Assembly (NCBI GenBank): GCA_002791075.1
Contig: PFWI01000128.1
Span: 2,154 to 8,867, forward strand
Source: a bacterium (Candidatus Ratteibacteria) CG_4_9_14_3_um_filter_41_21
Lineage (GTDB): Bacteria; Ratteibacteria; UBA8468
DNA length: 6,714 nucleotides
Direction of reading: 5' to 3'
Below the pieces are notes generated by a model. The model did no database searches. It saw only the letters and a list, made by a program, of their open reading frames with translations, and was not told the DNA's origin. Positions 1-5,647 of this stretch are shown here, in pieces (within the stretch, counting starts at the first letter, position 1; the number at the start of each line of letters is the position of its first letter). Made by a program: the position numbers and the translations under genes.

Positions 1-1
1 G

Positions 2-790
2 TTTAAACTGCTTGATGAATGGGGTCTTGATCTCTGCATCCTTGCCAACTTCAATCAAAGTTTTGCCAATCTTTCTGCTCAAGCATTCTGCGAGGAAATC
101 CTGAAGAAAAGATTGGGGATAAGAGAAGTCGTTACCTCTTCTTCTTTCAGGTTTGGAAAGGATAGAACCGGAGATATAGAACTTTTAAAGAAACAAGACA
201 TTTCGGTGAAGGTAATAAAACTACTAAAGGTAAAGGATGAAGTTGTCAGTAGTACTTTGATTCGCAATCTTATTAAACAGGCAAAACTAAAAGAAGCAGT
301 AATTTTTCTCGGTCGTGATTTCTCTGTTCTGGGAAAGGTTATCCCCGGAGAAAAAAGAGGGAGAGTCCTGGGATACCCAACGGCAAACTTAAAAGTTGTT
401 TATCCTCTAAATCTTCCTGGCGGCGTCTATGCGGTGAGAGCAGAGGTAAATGGGAAAGAATATAATGGTTTAAGCAATATTGGTTTTCGCCCCACGTTTA
501 ATGGTTCTGCCGAGCATCCAACAATGGAAGTCCATCTTTTTAATTTTGCCGGAGACCTGTACAATCAGAAAATAAGGATTGTTTTCAAAAAAAAGATACG
601 AAACGAAATTGATTTCTCCAAGAACAAATCATTGTTGTTGAAACAGATAAGAAAGGACAAGGAAAAAGCTAAGAAAATTCTTGCAACCGCAGATACACGC
701 AGATGTCATTCTGAGGCATTAGCCGAAGAATCTCTCTTTTCAAAGAAGTATGGGATTGCCACGTCCGCTCAGAGAGTGGACTCGCAATGA
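2..790 (+). CDS. ribF: Bifunctional riboflavin kinase / FMN adenylyltransferase, 5'-truncated by window edge
   Basis: RibF phosphorylates riboflavin to FMN and then adenylylates FMN to FAD in the cytoplasm. The reading frame is open from base 2, giving 262 visible residues; the N-terminal nucleotide-binding HxGH region lies outside the window. The visible end of the adenylyltransferase domain includes FRFGKDRTGDIELL and VSSTLIR (the usual SSTRIR). The riboflavin kinase domain follows with FLGR, GYPTANL, GGVYAV, NIGFRPTF, EVHLFNFAGDLY and a closing RNEIDF...AKKIL, all typical. Two oddities stand out. The usual VGxN/DFRFG loop reads TSSSFRFG, so a conserved Gly and Asn/Asp are both Ser. After AKKIL, where family members normally end, 35 extra residues are encoded by a palindromic repeat that also supplies the TGA stop. 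The TTG at 113 could be called as a start but falls in mid-domain and is not the real one. The identity is secure; full FAD synthetase activity is less certain. Confidence 0.95.
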   Translation, partial: FKLLDEWGLDLCILANFNQSFANLSAQAFCEEILKKRLGIREVVTSSSFRFGKDRTGDIELLKKQDISVKVIKLLKVKDEVVSSTLIRNLIKQAKLKEAVIFLGRDFSVLGKVIPGEKRGRVLGYPTANLKVVYPLNLPGGVYAVRAEVNGKEYNGLSNIGFRPTFNGSAEHPTMEVHLFNFAGDLYNQKIRIVFKKKIRNEIDFSKNKSLLLKQIRKDKEKAKKILATADTRRCHSEALAEESLFSKKYGIATSAQRVDSQ

Positions 791-792
791 CA
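705..792. repeat. Inner palindromic core, copy A
   Basis: This core shares its skeleton with copy B at 3601-3690: GTCATT at the left end, GAAG(C)AATCT, then GATTGCCACG, and CTCGCAATGACA at the right end. The lengths are also close (88 and 90 bp). It contains a sub-hairpin, GTCCGCTC / GAGTGGAC with a 3-nt loop (one G-T pair). The left end has diverged more than the right. The two copies match in their conserved blocks and differ in the loops, as expected for a dispersed structured element rather than a recent duplication. Confidence 0.8.
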
Positions 793-805
793 GCCGTGCT
801 GTCAT
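787..805. other. Small hairpin closing repeat copy A, just after the ribF stop
   Basis: ATGACAGC and GCTGTCAT form a perfect 8-bp stem with a CGT loop. The ribF stop codon lies within the left side of the stem. No T-run follows, so it is not a canonical intrinsic terminator. Copy B ends in an equivalent hairpin with a different loop (3686-3700), so it looks like a part of the element. Confidence 0.6.
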
Positions 806-831
806 CTGTGTTAATCTGTGGTTAGAATCAG

Positions 832-838
832 AAAGGAG
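832..838 (+). promoter_or_regulatory. Shine-Dalgarno site of ppdK
   Basis: AAAGGAG lies 8 nt before the ATG at 847 and fixes that start. It sits just outside the outer arm of composite repeat A, so the insertion left this site intact. Confidence 0.85.
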
Positions 839-846
839 TTGTAAAA

Positions 847-3495
847 ATGGCAAAATATGTCTATTTTTTTGGTGGGAGAAAAGCAGAAGGCAACGGAAAA
901 ATGAAGGATCTTTTAGGCGGAAAGGGTGCCGGTCTTGCGGAGATGACCAATAGCGGAGCAACGGTTCCACCGGGATTTACCATTACTACGGAAGCTTGTG
1001 ATTACTTCTATCGGCATCAGCAATCTCTGCCTTCAGGATTAAAACAGGAAATGGAAAAAAATATCCGAAAACTGGAAAAGATAATGAACAGGGAGTTTGA
1101 TGATTCGGCAAATCCTCTACTGGTTTCCGTTCGCTCGGGAGCGAAATTTTCTATGCCCGGGATGATGGATACTATCCTGAATTTAGGGCTTAACGATAAG
1201 ACCATCAAAGGTTTGATTAAAAAGAACAATAATGAAAGATTTGCCTGGGATGCTTATCGGAGATTGATTCAAATGTTTGGCAATGTGGTGATGGGAATAG
1301 AGAAGAATAAATTTGAAAGATTGCTGGATAAAAAAAAGGAGGAAAGAAAAGTTAAATTTGATTCTGAATTATCCGAAGAGGATTTGAAGAATTTAGTGGA
1401 AGAATTCAGGAAAGTTTACCGGAAAGAGACCGGGGAAGATTTCCCCCAGGATTCATTAAGGCAATTAACAATGGCGCGCGATGCCGTTTTTAAATCCTGG
1501 AGCAATCCGCGAGCAATCACCTATAGGAAACTAAATAAAATTCCCGATAACCTGGGAACTGCGGTCAATGTTCAGGTAATGGTTTTTGGCAATATGGGGA
1601 ATGATTGCGGAACAGGGGTTGGCTTCACGCGTAACCCATCCACGGGAGAGAAGAAATTTTACGGAGAATATCTGCTTAATGCTCAGGGAGAGGATGTTGT
1701 CGCCGGGGTGCGGACGCCTTCCCCGATAGAAAATCTAAAAAAGGAAATGCCTGAAGTTTATCAAGAACTAAAAGATATTACTACAAAACTGGAAAAACAT
1801 TATCAAGATACCCAGGACTTTGAATTTACGGTTGAGAATGGAAAATTATTTATGCTTCAGACCAGAACCGGTAAACGTACCGCTTTTGCTGCGGTGAAGA
1901 TTGCGGTAGATATGGTAAAGGAAGGTCTCATCAGCAAGGAAGAGGCCTTAATGCGTCTTGCCCCTGCGCAGATTGACCAACTCCTGCATCCCATTCTTGA
2001 CCCTAAAGTAAAAGTGGATGTAATCGCCCGGGGCTTGCCTGCTTCTCCGGGAGCCGCCAGCGGAACAATTACCTTTACCGCGGAGGAAGCGGTAGAGAAG
2101 AGTAAAAAAGGACCGGTAATTTTGGTGCGGCAGGAGACCTGCCCCGATGATATTCATGGAATGGACGCCGCCAAAGGAATTCTCACGGCTAGAGGGGGGA
2201 TGACCAGCCATGCGGCAGTCGTAGCCAGAGGAATGGGGAAACCCTGCGTTACTGGTTGTGAAGTCCTGCAGATTTCCGAAGAGGACAAGGAGATTATTGT
2301 TGATGGAAAGACGATTAAGGAAGGTGCCTGGTTAACCATTGATGGGGGAACCGGAAGGGTCATCTCAGGTAAAGTTCCTACGGTAAAGCCGTCTCTCAGT
2401 GGTGACTTTGGCGTCTTGATGAAGTGGGCGGATAAAATCCGAAAGTTGGGTGTGAGAGCCAATGCTGATATCCCCCGGGACGCTAAAACCGCTATAAACT
2501 TCGGCGCTGAGGGCATTGGTCTCTGCCGCACGGAGCATATGTTCTTTGCTCCCGAGAGACTGCCCATAGTGCGAAGAATGATTCTTGCCGATACAGAAAA
2601 AGAGCGACAAAAATCTCTTGACGAATTACTCCCGCTGCAAAGAGAAGATTTTCTGGGTCTTTTTAAAGAGATGAAGGGCTATCCGGTGATTATCCGCACG
2701 ATTGACCCTCCCTTGCATGAGTTTTTACCCAGGCGGGAAGAACTGATGGTGGAGATTGCTTTGATGAAAGAAAGAAAAGAACCGGAAGCAAAGATTGAGA
2801 AGAAAGAGGAGTTATTGGCGAGAGTAAACCAATTGCATGAGATGAATCCAATGCTCGGGCACCGGGGCTGCAGATTGGGAATTACCTATCCGGAAATTAC
2901 CGAAATGCAGGTGCGGGCAATTATGGAAGCGGCTTGCGAGTTGGCAAAGAAAGGTAAAACGGTTTTGCCGGAGATTATGATTCCCCTTGTTGGCCACATC
3001 AACGAATTCAAAAATCAAAAGGCAATTGCGGTTAAAGTTGCTAAAAGTGTAATGAAAAACTACGGAGTAAAAATTAAATATTTGGTAGGGACGATGATTG
3101 AGATTCCGCGGGGCGCAATTACCGCCGATGAAATTGCTACCGAGGCAGAATTTTTCTCCTTTGGCACTAACGACCTTACTCAGATGGGGTTTGGTTTTTC
3201 CCGGGATGATGCCGGAAAGTTCATTCAGGACTATCTCTCCAAGGGGATTTTAAAATCCGACCCTTTCCAGACGATTGACCAGGATGGAATAGGGAAACTG
3301 ATAGAGATGGGAATTAAGCAAGGAAGAAAGACAAGAAAGAACTTGGAAATTGGTATCTGTGGTGAGCACGGAGGAGACCCGGAATCGGTAAAGTTCTGCC
3401 ACCAAATAGGAATGGACTATGTCAGTTGTTCTCCCTTCCGGGTGCCGATTGCCCGACTCGCCGCCGCCCAGGCGGTACTGGAAGAAAAGATTTAA
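847..3495 (+). CDS. ppdK: Pyruvate, phosphate dikinase
   Basis: PPDK is a cytoplasmic enzyme that reversibly converts PEP + AMP + PPi to pyruvate + ATP + phosphate; in anaerobes it often serves PPi-linked glycolysis. At 882 residues it is full family length. The ATP-grasp part shows GGKGAGLAEM (K26) and SVRSGAKFSMPGMMDT (R96). The swivelling phosphohistidine domain has GGMTSHAAVVARGMGKPCV with the carrier histidine at H455, the same number as in the Clostridium symbiosum enzyme. The C-terminal TIM-barrel has R561, R617, E752 (MIEIPRG), N775 (GTNDLTQM) and the acid/base cysteine C838 in CGEHGGDP. The last three sit +7 relative to C. symbiosum, implying a 7-residue insertion between R617 and E752, probably in the charged KERKEPEAKIEKKEE stretch. 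The start is set by AAAGGAG 8 nt upstream. It may be co-transcribed with ribF, 56 bp upstream. Length and the GGMTSHAA motif separate it from PEP synthase and PTS enzyme I. Confidence 0.98.
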   Translation: MAKYVYFFGGRKAEGNGKMKDLLGGKGAGLAEMTNSGATVPPGFTITTEACDYFYRHQQSLPSGLKQEMEKNIRKLEKIMNREFDDSANPLLVSVRSGAKFSMPGMMDTILNLGLNDKTIKGLIKKNNNERFAWDAYRRLIQMFGNVVMGIEKNKFERLLDKKKEERKVKFDSELSEEDLKNLVEEFRKVYRKETGEDFPQDSLRQLTMARDAVFKSWSNPRAITYRKLNKIPDNLGTAVNVQVMVFGNMGNDCGTGVGFTRNPSTGEKKFYGEYLLNAQGEDVVAGVRTPSPIENLKKEMPEVYQELKDITTKLEKHYQDTQDFEFTVENGKLFMLQTRTGKRTAFAAVKIAVDMVKEGLISKEEALMRLAPAQIDQLLHPILDPKVKVDVIARGLPASPGAASGTITFTAEEAVEKSKKGPVILVRQETCPDDIHGMDAAKGILTARGGMTSHAAVVARGMGKPCVTGCEVLQISEEDKEIIVDGKTIKEGAWLTIDGGTGRVISGKVPTVKPSLSGDFGVLMKWADKIRKLGVRANADIPRDAKTAINFGAEGIGLCRTEHMFFAPERLPIVRRMILADTEKERQKSLDELLPLQREDFLGLFKEMKGYPVIIRTIDPPLHEFLPRREELMVEIALMKERKEPEAKIEKKEELLARVNQLHEMNPMLGHRGCRLGITYPEITEMQVRAIMEAACELAKKGKTVLPEIMIPLVGHINEFKNQKAIAVKVAKSVMKNYGVKIKYLVGTMIEIPRGAITADEIATEAEFFSFGTNDLTQMGFGFSRDDAGKFIQDYLSKGILKSDPFQTIDQDGIGKLIEMGIKQGRKTRKNLEIGICGEHGGDPESVKFCHQIGMDYVSCSPFRVPIARLAAAQAVLEEKI

Positions 3496-3600
3496 CCAGC
3501 AAGAATACCAAGTCTCAAAGAACACAAAGAAAAGACTAAAATAGCAACCACGAATTTCTCGAATTTTACGAATTATTAAAGAGTAATAATAAAAGAATAA

Positions 3601-3690
3601 GTCATTGCGAGCGAAAGCGAAGCAATCTTATGAGATTGCCACGGGACGGAGTTTACACTGAACGAAGTGAATGTGTCCCTCGCAATGACA
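3601..3690. repeat. Inner palindromic core, copy B
   Basis: The ends GTCATTGCGAG and CTCGCAATGAC are perfect 11-bp inverted repeats. Inside are a GCAATCT / AGATTGC hairpin with a TATG loop and a second arm bounded by GGGAC and GTCCC. A TGACAC-TTC-GTGTCA hairpin at 3686-3700 closes the right end. It is the better-preserved relative of copy A at 705-792. Confidence 0.8.
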
Positions 3691-3771
3691 CTTCGTGTCA
3701 GTTCTTAATTAGAGAAATTCGCGTAATTCGTGGTTAAAGTATTTTATTTCTCTGTGTCTTTGTGACTCTGT

Positions 3772-3776
3772 GGTGA
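3772..3776 (+). promoter_or_regulatory. Probable ribosome binding site of ymdB, inside the repeat arm
   Basis: GGTGA can pair with the 3' part of the 16S anti-Shine-Dalgarno (TCACC) and lies 5 nt before the ATG at 3782. It belongs to the right outermost arm of composite repeat B (CTGTGGTGAA end). It also argues for the ATG at 3782 over the in-frame GTG at 3770, which would lie upstream of the site. Confidence 0.5.
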
Positions 3777-3781
3777 ATATT

Positions 3782-4576
3782 ATGAAAATTTTAGTGATTG
3801 GGGATATTGTTGGTAAGAGCGGAAGAAAGGCCGTTGAAGATATTATTCCCTCTCTGAAAGAGGAAGAGGAAATAGATTTTGTTATTGCTAATGGAGAAAA
3901 TAGCGCGGGTGGTTCCGGCATTACTCCTAAAATTACCCAGGAACTTTTAGCCTGCGGGATTGATGTGATTACCACTGGAGACCATATCTGGAAAAGAAAA
4001 GAGGTTTTAGAAATTATTGACCGGGAACCAAGATTGTTGCGGCCGGCTAATTATCCTCTTGGTGTCCCCGGGAAAGGTTCGGTGGTTATTGCCGCCGGCA
4101 ATAAGGTGAAGGTAGGGGTGATTAATCTGCTGGGAAGAATTTTTATGAAACCTCTGGAATGCCCCTTTCGCACTGCGGAGGACGAAATAAAAAAAATTTC
4201 CCAAAGCACAAAAATTATTATTGTTGATATTCATGCGGAAGCAACCTCTGAGAAGATAGCTCTGGGCTATTTTTTAGACGGGAAAGTTTCTGCGGTTATT
4301 GGGACGCATACTCATGTGCAGACCGCGGATGAAAAGATTCTTCCCCAGGGGACTGCCTATATTACTGATATCGGTATGGTTGGTTCATCTAATTCTGTTT
4401 TAGGCAGGGAAATAGAGCCAATCATCAAGAGATTCCTGACCGGATTGCCCACGCATTTCGGTATCGCTGCAGAAAATACTGTTCTTTCGGGAGCAATTCT
4501 TGAAATTAATCCGGAAACTGGAAGAGCATCTAAAATTCAACGAATCACCTACCAGAGTCGTTCAAACTCATCCTGA
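3782..4576 (+). CDS. ymdB: YmdB/TIGR00282-family metallophosphoesterase (cyclic nucleotide phosphodiesterase-like)
   Basis: The family is typified by Bacillus subtilis YmdB, a dinuclear-metal phosphodiesterase acting on 2',3'- and 3',5'-cyclic nucleotides and affecting developmental decisions there; the role in this organism is unknown. From the ATG at 3782 the protein has 264 residues, the usual length. Visible motifs are MKILVIGDIVG (D8), ANGEN (E39, N40), TTGDHIW (D67, H68), RPANYP, DIHAEATSEK (H151) and GTHTHVQTAD (H176, H178), then GTAYITDIGM. These match the known metal ligands and catalytic His, except that the usual Asn at 67 (GNH) is Asp. An in-frame GTG at 3770 would add four residues derived from a repeat arm, so I prefer the ATG. 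No signal peptide is present, so it is cytoplasmic. The 3' end overlaps the convergent PLD gene by 28 bp. The family call is firm; the exact substrate is inferred. Confidence 0.95.
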   Translation: MKILVIGDIVGKSGRKAVEDIIPSLKEEEEIDFVIANGENSAGGSGITPKITQELLACGIDVITTGDHIWKRKEVLEIIDREPRLLRPANYPLGVPGKGSVVIAAGNKVKVGVINLLGRIFMKPLECPFRTAEDEIKKISQSTKIIIVDIHAEATSEKIALGYFLDGKVSAVIGTHTHVQTADEKILPQGTAYITDIGMVGSSNSVLGREIEPIIKRFLTGLPTHFGIAAENTVLSGAILEINPETGRASKIQRITYQSRSNSS

Positions 4577-5541
4577 TAGATTGAGCAAATTTCAGGGCTT
4601 TCCAGAATTAAGATATTCTCCTCATTTTTCTCCTCTGCTCCCCGGGTGGGATTGTAGGAGCCGGTAATCAAAATTTTGTCATCAATAATAAAAAATTTAT
4701 GGTGCAGAAGATAAAAATTATTGTCCCATTTTACATCCGCTTTAATATCCTTAAATAACCAATATCGGCAATAAGGGCTGAGCCCTTCTCTCTCCATAAT
4801 CCCCTTTACCTTTATTCCTTCATTGAACTTCTTGACTATTGCATTAGCAATTTTTCTATTGGTAAAGACAAAGGTGGCAAAGTAAATACTTTTCTTCGCC
4901 TTTTTTATTCTTTTGATAATTGCTTCCTCGCAGCCGCCATTCGGTGAGAAATAGGTCTCAATCTTGATATTATTAATCCCCCTCTCCTTCCCTTCCTCTC
5001 CCTCAAGGGGAGAGGATAAGAGGTGAGGGAACGGGGGAGGAGTTAGGTGGGGGTGTATCTTAACGATAGAGTAGGGTGGTTTTAAGGAAGAATAATAATT
5101 TCCTTCCCACATATTTTTAAACTTTGCTTCAAAATTCTCGGCTAACTGAGAAGAGTTAATAATGATGACATTATTATCGTCCTGATAAGCGGCTCCAGGC
5201 GTAAGGTTAAAAGAGCCGGTCCAGACAATTTCTCCGTCAATAATAATGAATTTATGGTGCATCAACGCGCTCTTCCCTCTGTCGGTAATGACTTTTACGT
5301 CAATCTTTCTTTCCCGTGCCTTTGAAAGCGCTTTCACCACTGAAGGCAAACTAATCTCATAGCAGGCAAGATGAATACTTTTTTTACTTTTACTAATCAA
5401 GGAGATTAATTCAGCGGGAATATCAATCTGGCTGGAGAAATAGATTTTTATATTGGCTATCTTGGGAGGTCTCTCCAGACCTCTTTTAAAGCAGGAAGGA
5501 AAAAGGAGGAGAAGAATTACCAGGAAAATAATCTTTTTCAT
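4549..5541 (-). CDS. Phospholipase D superfamily lipoprotein with two HKD motifs
   Basis: The 330-residue protein starts with a lipoprotein-type signal peptide: KK, a hydrophobic run at 4-13, then FPSC with C17 as the probable lipidated residue. Phe at +2 would favour outer-membrane sorting in Gram-negative cells. Two PLD domains follow: HKD1 (H95, K97, D102, then GSFN at 109-112) and HKD2 (H280, K282, D287, then GSYN at 294-297). Paired HKD motifs normally form one active site for phosphodiester hydrolysis or transfer; the substrate here (lipid or nucleic acid) cannot be told. Domain 1 is about 21 residues shorter than domain 2 before its HKD. The linker at about 163-190 (PHLTPPPFPHLL... GEEGKERG) is low-complexity and encoded by a palindromic repeat. 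It lacks the paired N-terminal membrane helices of cardiolipin synthase. The start at 5541 is set by the signal peptide; no Shine-Dalgarno is seen upstream. Confidence 0.9.
   Translation of the reverse strand: MKKIIFLVILLLLFPSCFKRGLERPPKIANIKIYFSSQIDIPAELISLISKSKKSIHLACYEISLPSVVKALSKARERKIDVKVITDRGKSALMHHKFIIIDGEIVWTGSFNLTPGAAYQDDNNVIIINSSQLAENFEAKFKNMWEGNYYSSLKPPYSIVKIHPHLTPPPFPHLLSSPLEGEEGKERGINNIKIETYFSPNGGCEEAIIKRIKKAKKSIYFATFVFTNRKIANAIVKKFNEGIKVKGIMEREGLSPYCRYWLFKDIKADVKWDNNFYLLHHKFFIIDDKILITGSYNPTRGAEEKNEENILILESPEICSIYQDEFERLW
4977..5055. repeat. Purine/pyrimidine-skewed palindromic repeat inside the PLD gene
   Basis: A 28-nt pure pyrimidine tract (4977-5004) is followed at once by purine-rich sequence reaching about 5035. 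At the junction, 4995-5015 forms a perfect 8-bp stem (CCTCTCCC / GGGAGAGG) with a TCAAG loop. It reads in frame as the linker between the two PLD domains, with no stop codon. The translated pattern (PHLTPPP..., SPLEGEEG) resembles peptides produced where dispersed CTCTCCCTCAAGGGGAGAGG-type repeats are read as protein; that resemblance is from memory, not a search. Confidence 0.7.
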
Positions 5542-5550
5542 TATTAAACA

Positions 5551-5601
5551 GCGCAGGCTAAAGCCCTGCGGCTACCGGTAGCCGCAACCTTCAGGTTGCG
5601 C
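5551..5601. repeat. Cloverleaf-like palindrome between the divergent PLD and glycerate kinase genes
   Basis: The 51-bp element has arms beginning GCGCAGGCTAAAGC and GCGCAACCTGAAGG when read inward, both ending GCGGCTAC. The centre (5567-5586, TGCGGCTACCGGTAGCCGCA) is a perfect 20-bp palindrome. Each arm carries its own small hairpin: GCAGG...CCTGC on the left and GCAACC-TTCA-GGTTGC on the right. The result is a three-stem cruciform shape. It starts only 9 bp from the PLD start codon and ends 39 bp before the preferred glycerate kinase start. Confidence 0.85.
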
Positions 5602-5618
5602 AATTTCTATACAATTAA

Positions 5619-5647
5619 ATTATATGCTAAAATGAAGAAAATGAAAA
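5619..5647 (-). promoter_or_regulatory. Probable sigma70-type promoter for the PLD gene
   Basis: Reading the minus strand, TATAAT (5624-5619) is a perfect -10 box. TTTTCA (5647-5642) is a 4-of-6 match to the -35 box, with a 17-nt spacer. Transcription would begin near 5612 and pass through the 5551-5601 palindrome, placing it in the mRNA leader. The -35 overlaps the first codons of the glycerate kinase gene. No equally good plus-strand promoter is visible; TATGCT at 5623-5628 is the best -10 candidate but lacks a well-spaced -35. Confidence 0.5.

Larger units (their letters stand above)
685..823. repeat. Composite nested palindrome A (two layers) at the ribF 3' end
   Basis: The outer arms are 685-705 and 803-823: AACCGCAGATACACGCAGAT(G) against the reverse complement AACCACAGATTAACACAGAT(G), 17 of 21 matching. 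Inside them sits a second inverted repeat of about 88 bp (705-792) with imperfect ends GTCATTCTGAG and CTCGCAATGAC, closed by a small hairpin at 787-805. The left half lies inside ribF and the right half in the 56-bp gap before ppdK. I saw no transposase or obvious target-site duplication. Confidence 0.85.
3505..3778. repeat. Composite nested palindrome B (three layers) filling the ppdK-ymdB gap
   Basis: There are three concentric inverted repeats. Outermost: about 3505-3533 against 3747-3778, pairing AGTCTCAAAG-type sequence with the complement of CTTTGTGACT, imperfect with a gap. Middle: 3546-3574 against 3707-3735, both arms beginning AACCACGAATT when read inward, 24 of 29 matching, and built of near-tandem CGAATTT units. 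Innermost: the 90-bp core at 3601-3690 with perfect 11-bp ends. The whole 286-bp gap is thus element-derived. If transcribed through, it could fold into one long interrupted hairpin of about 270 nt. No protein-coding signal is seen in the gap. Confidence 0.85.

Noticed and set aside
787..805. Intrinsic terminator after ribF
   Set aside because: The stem is good but no T-run follows, and the same hairpin type recurs as part of the other repeat core.
750..953. Plus-strand open frame across the ribF-ppdK junction
   Set aside because: It lies in another frame over repeat A and the well-supported start of ppdK, and has no recognisable motif.
2154..2610. Minus-strand open frames inside ppdK
   Set aside because: They are antisense shadows of a strongly conserved coding region; the ppdK motifs account for the sequence.
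3505..3778. CRISPR array or tandem repeat array
   Set aside because: The repeats are inverted and concentric, not regularly spaced direct repeats with spacers.
3505..3778. Insertion sequence or transposon
   Set aside because: No transposase or other coding frame is inside and no clear target duplication is seen; at most these are non-autonomous elements.
3770..3781. GTG start for ymdB giving the N-terminus MVNI before MKIL
   Set aside because: The four extra residues come from a repeat arm, and the ATG at 3782 matches the family N-terminus and places D8, E39 and N40 at their usual positions.
3709..3975. Minus-strand open frame with the peptide TTESQRHREI and NHELREFL
   Set aside because: It is the antisense reading of the repeat arms at 3707-3778 plus the antisense of ymdB; such peptides arise from the palindromic repeats themselves. 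It has no start signal or protein-family features.
4549..5541. Cardiolipin synthase
   Set aside because: The protein has a lipoprotein signal instead of N-terminal membrane helices and is shorter than that family; only the HKD motifs are shared.
5632..5640. Earlier ATG start for the glycerate kinase
   Set aside because: It would add MKK before MKIIIAPDSFKG; the family normally begins at the second ATG, and neither has a better ribosome site. It remains possible.
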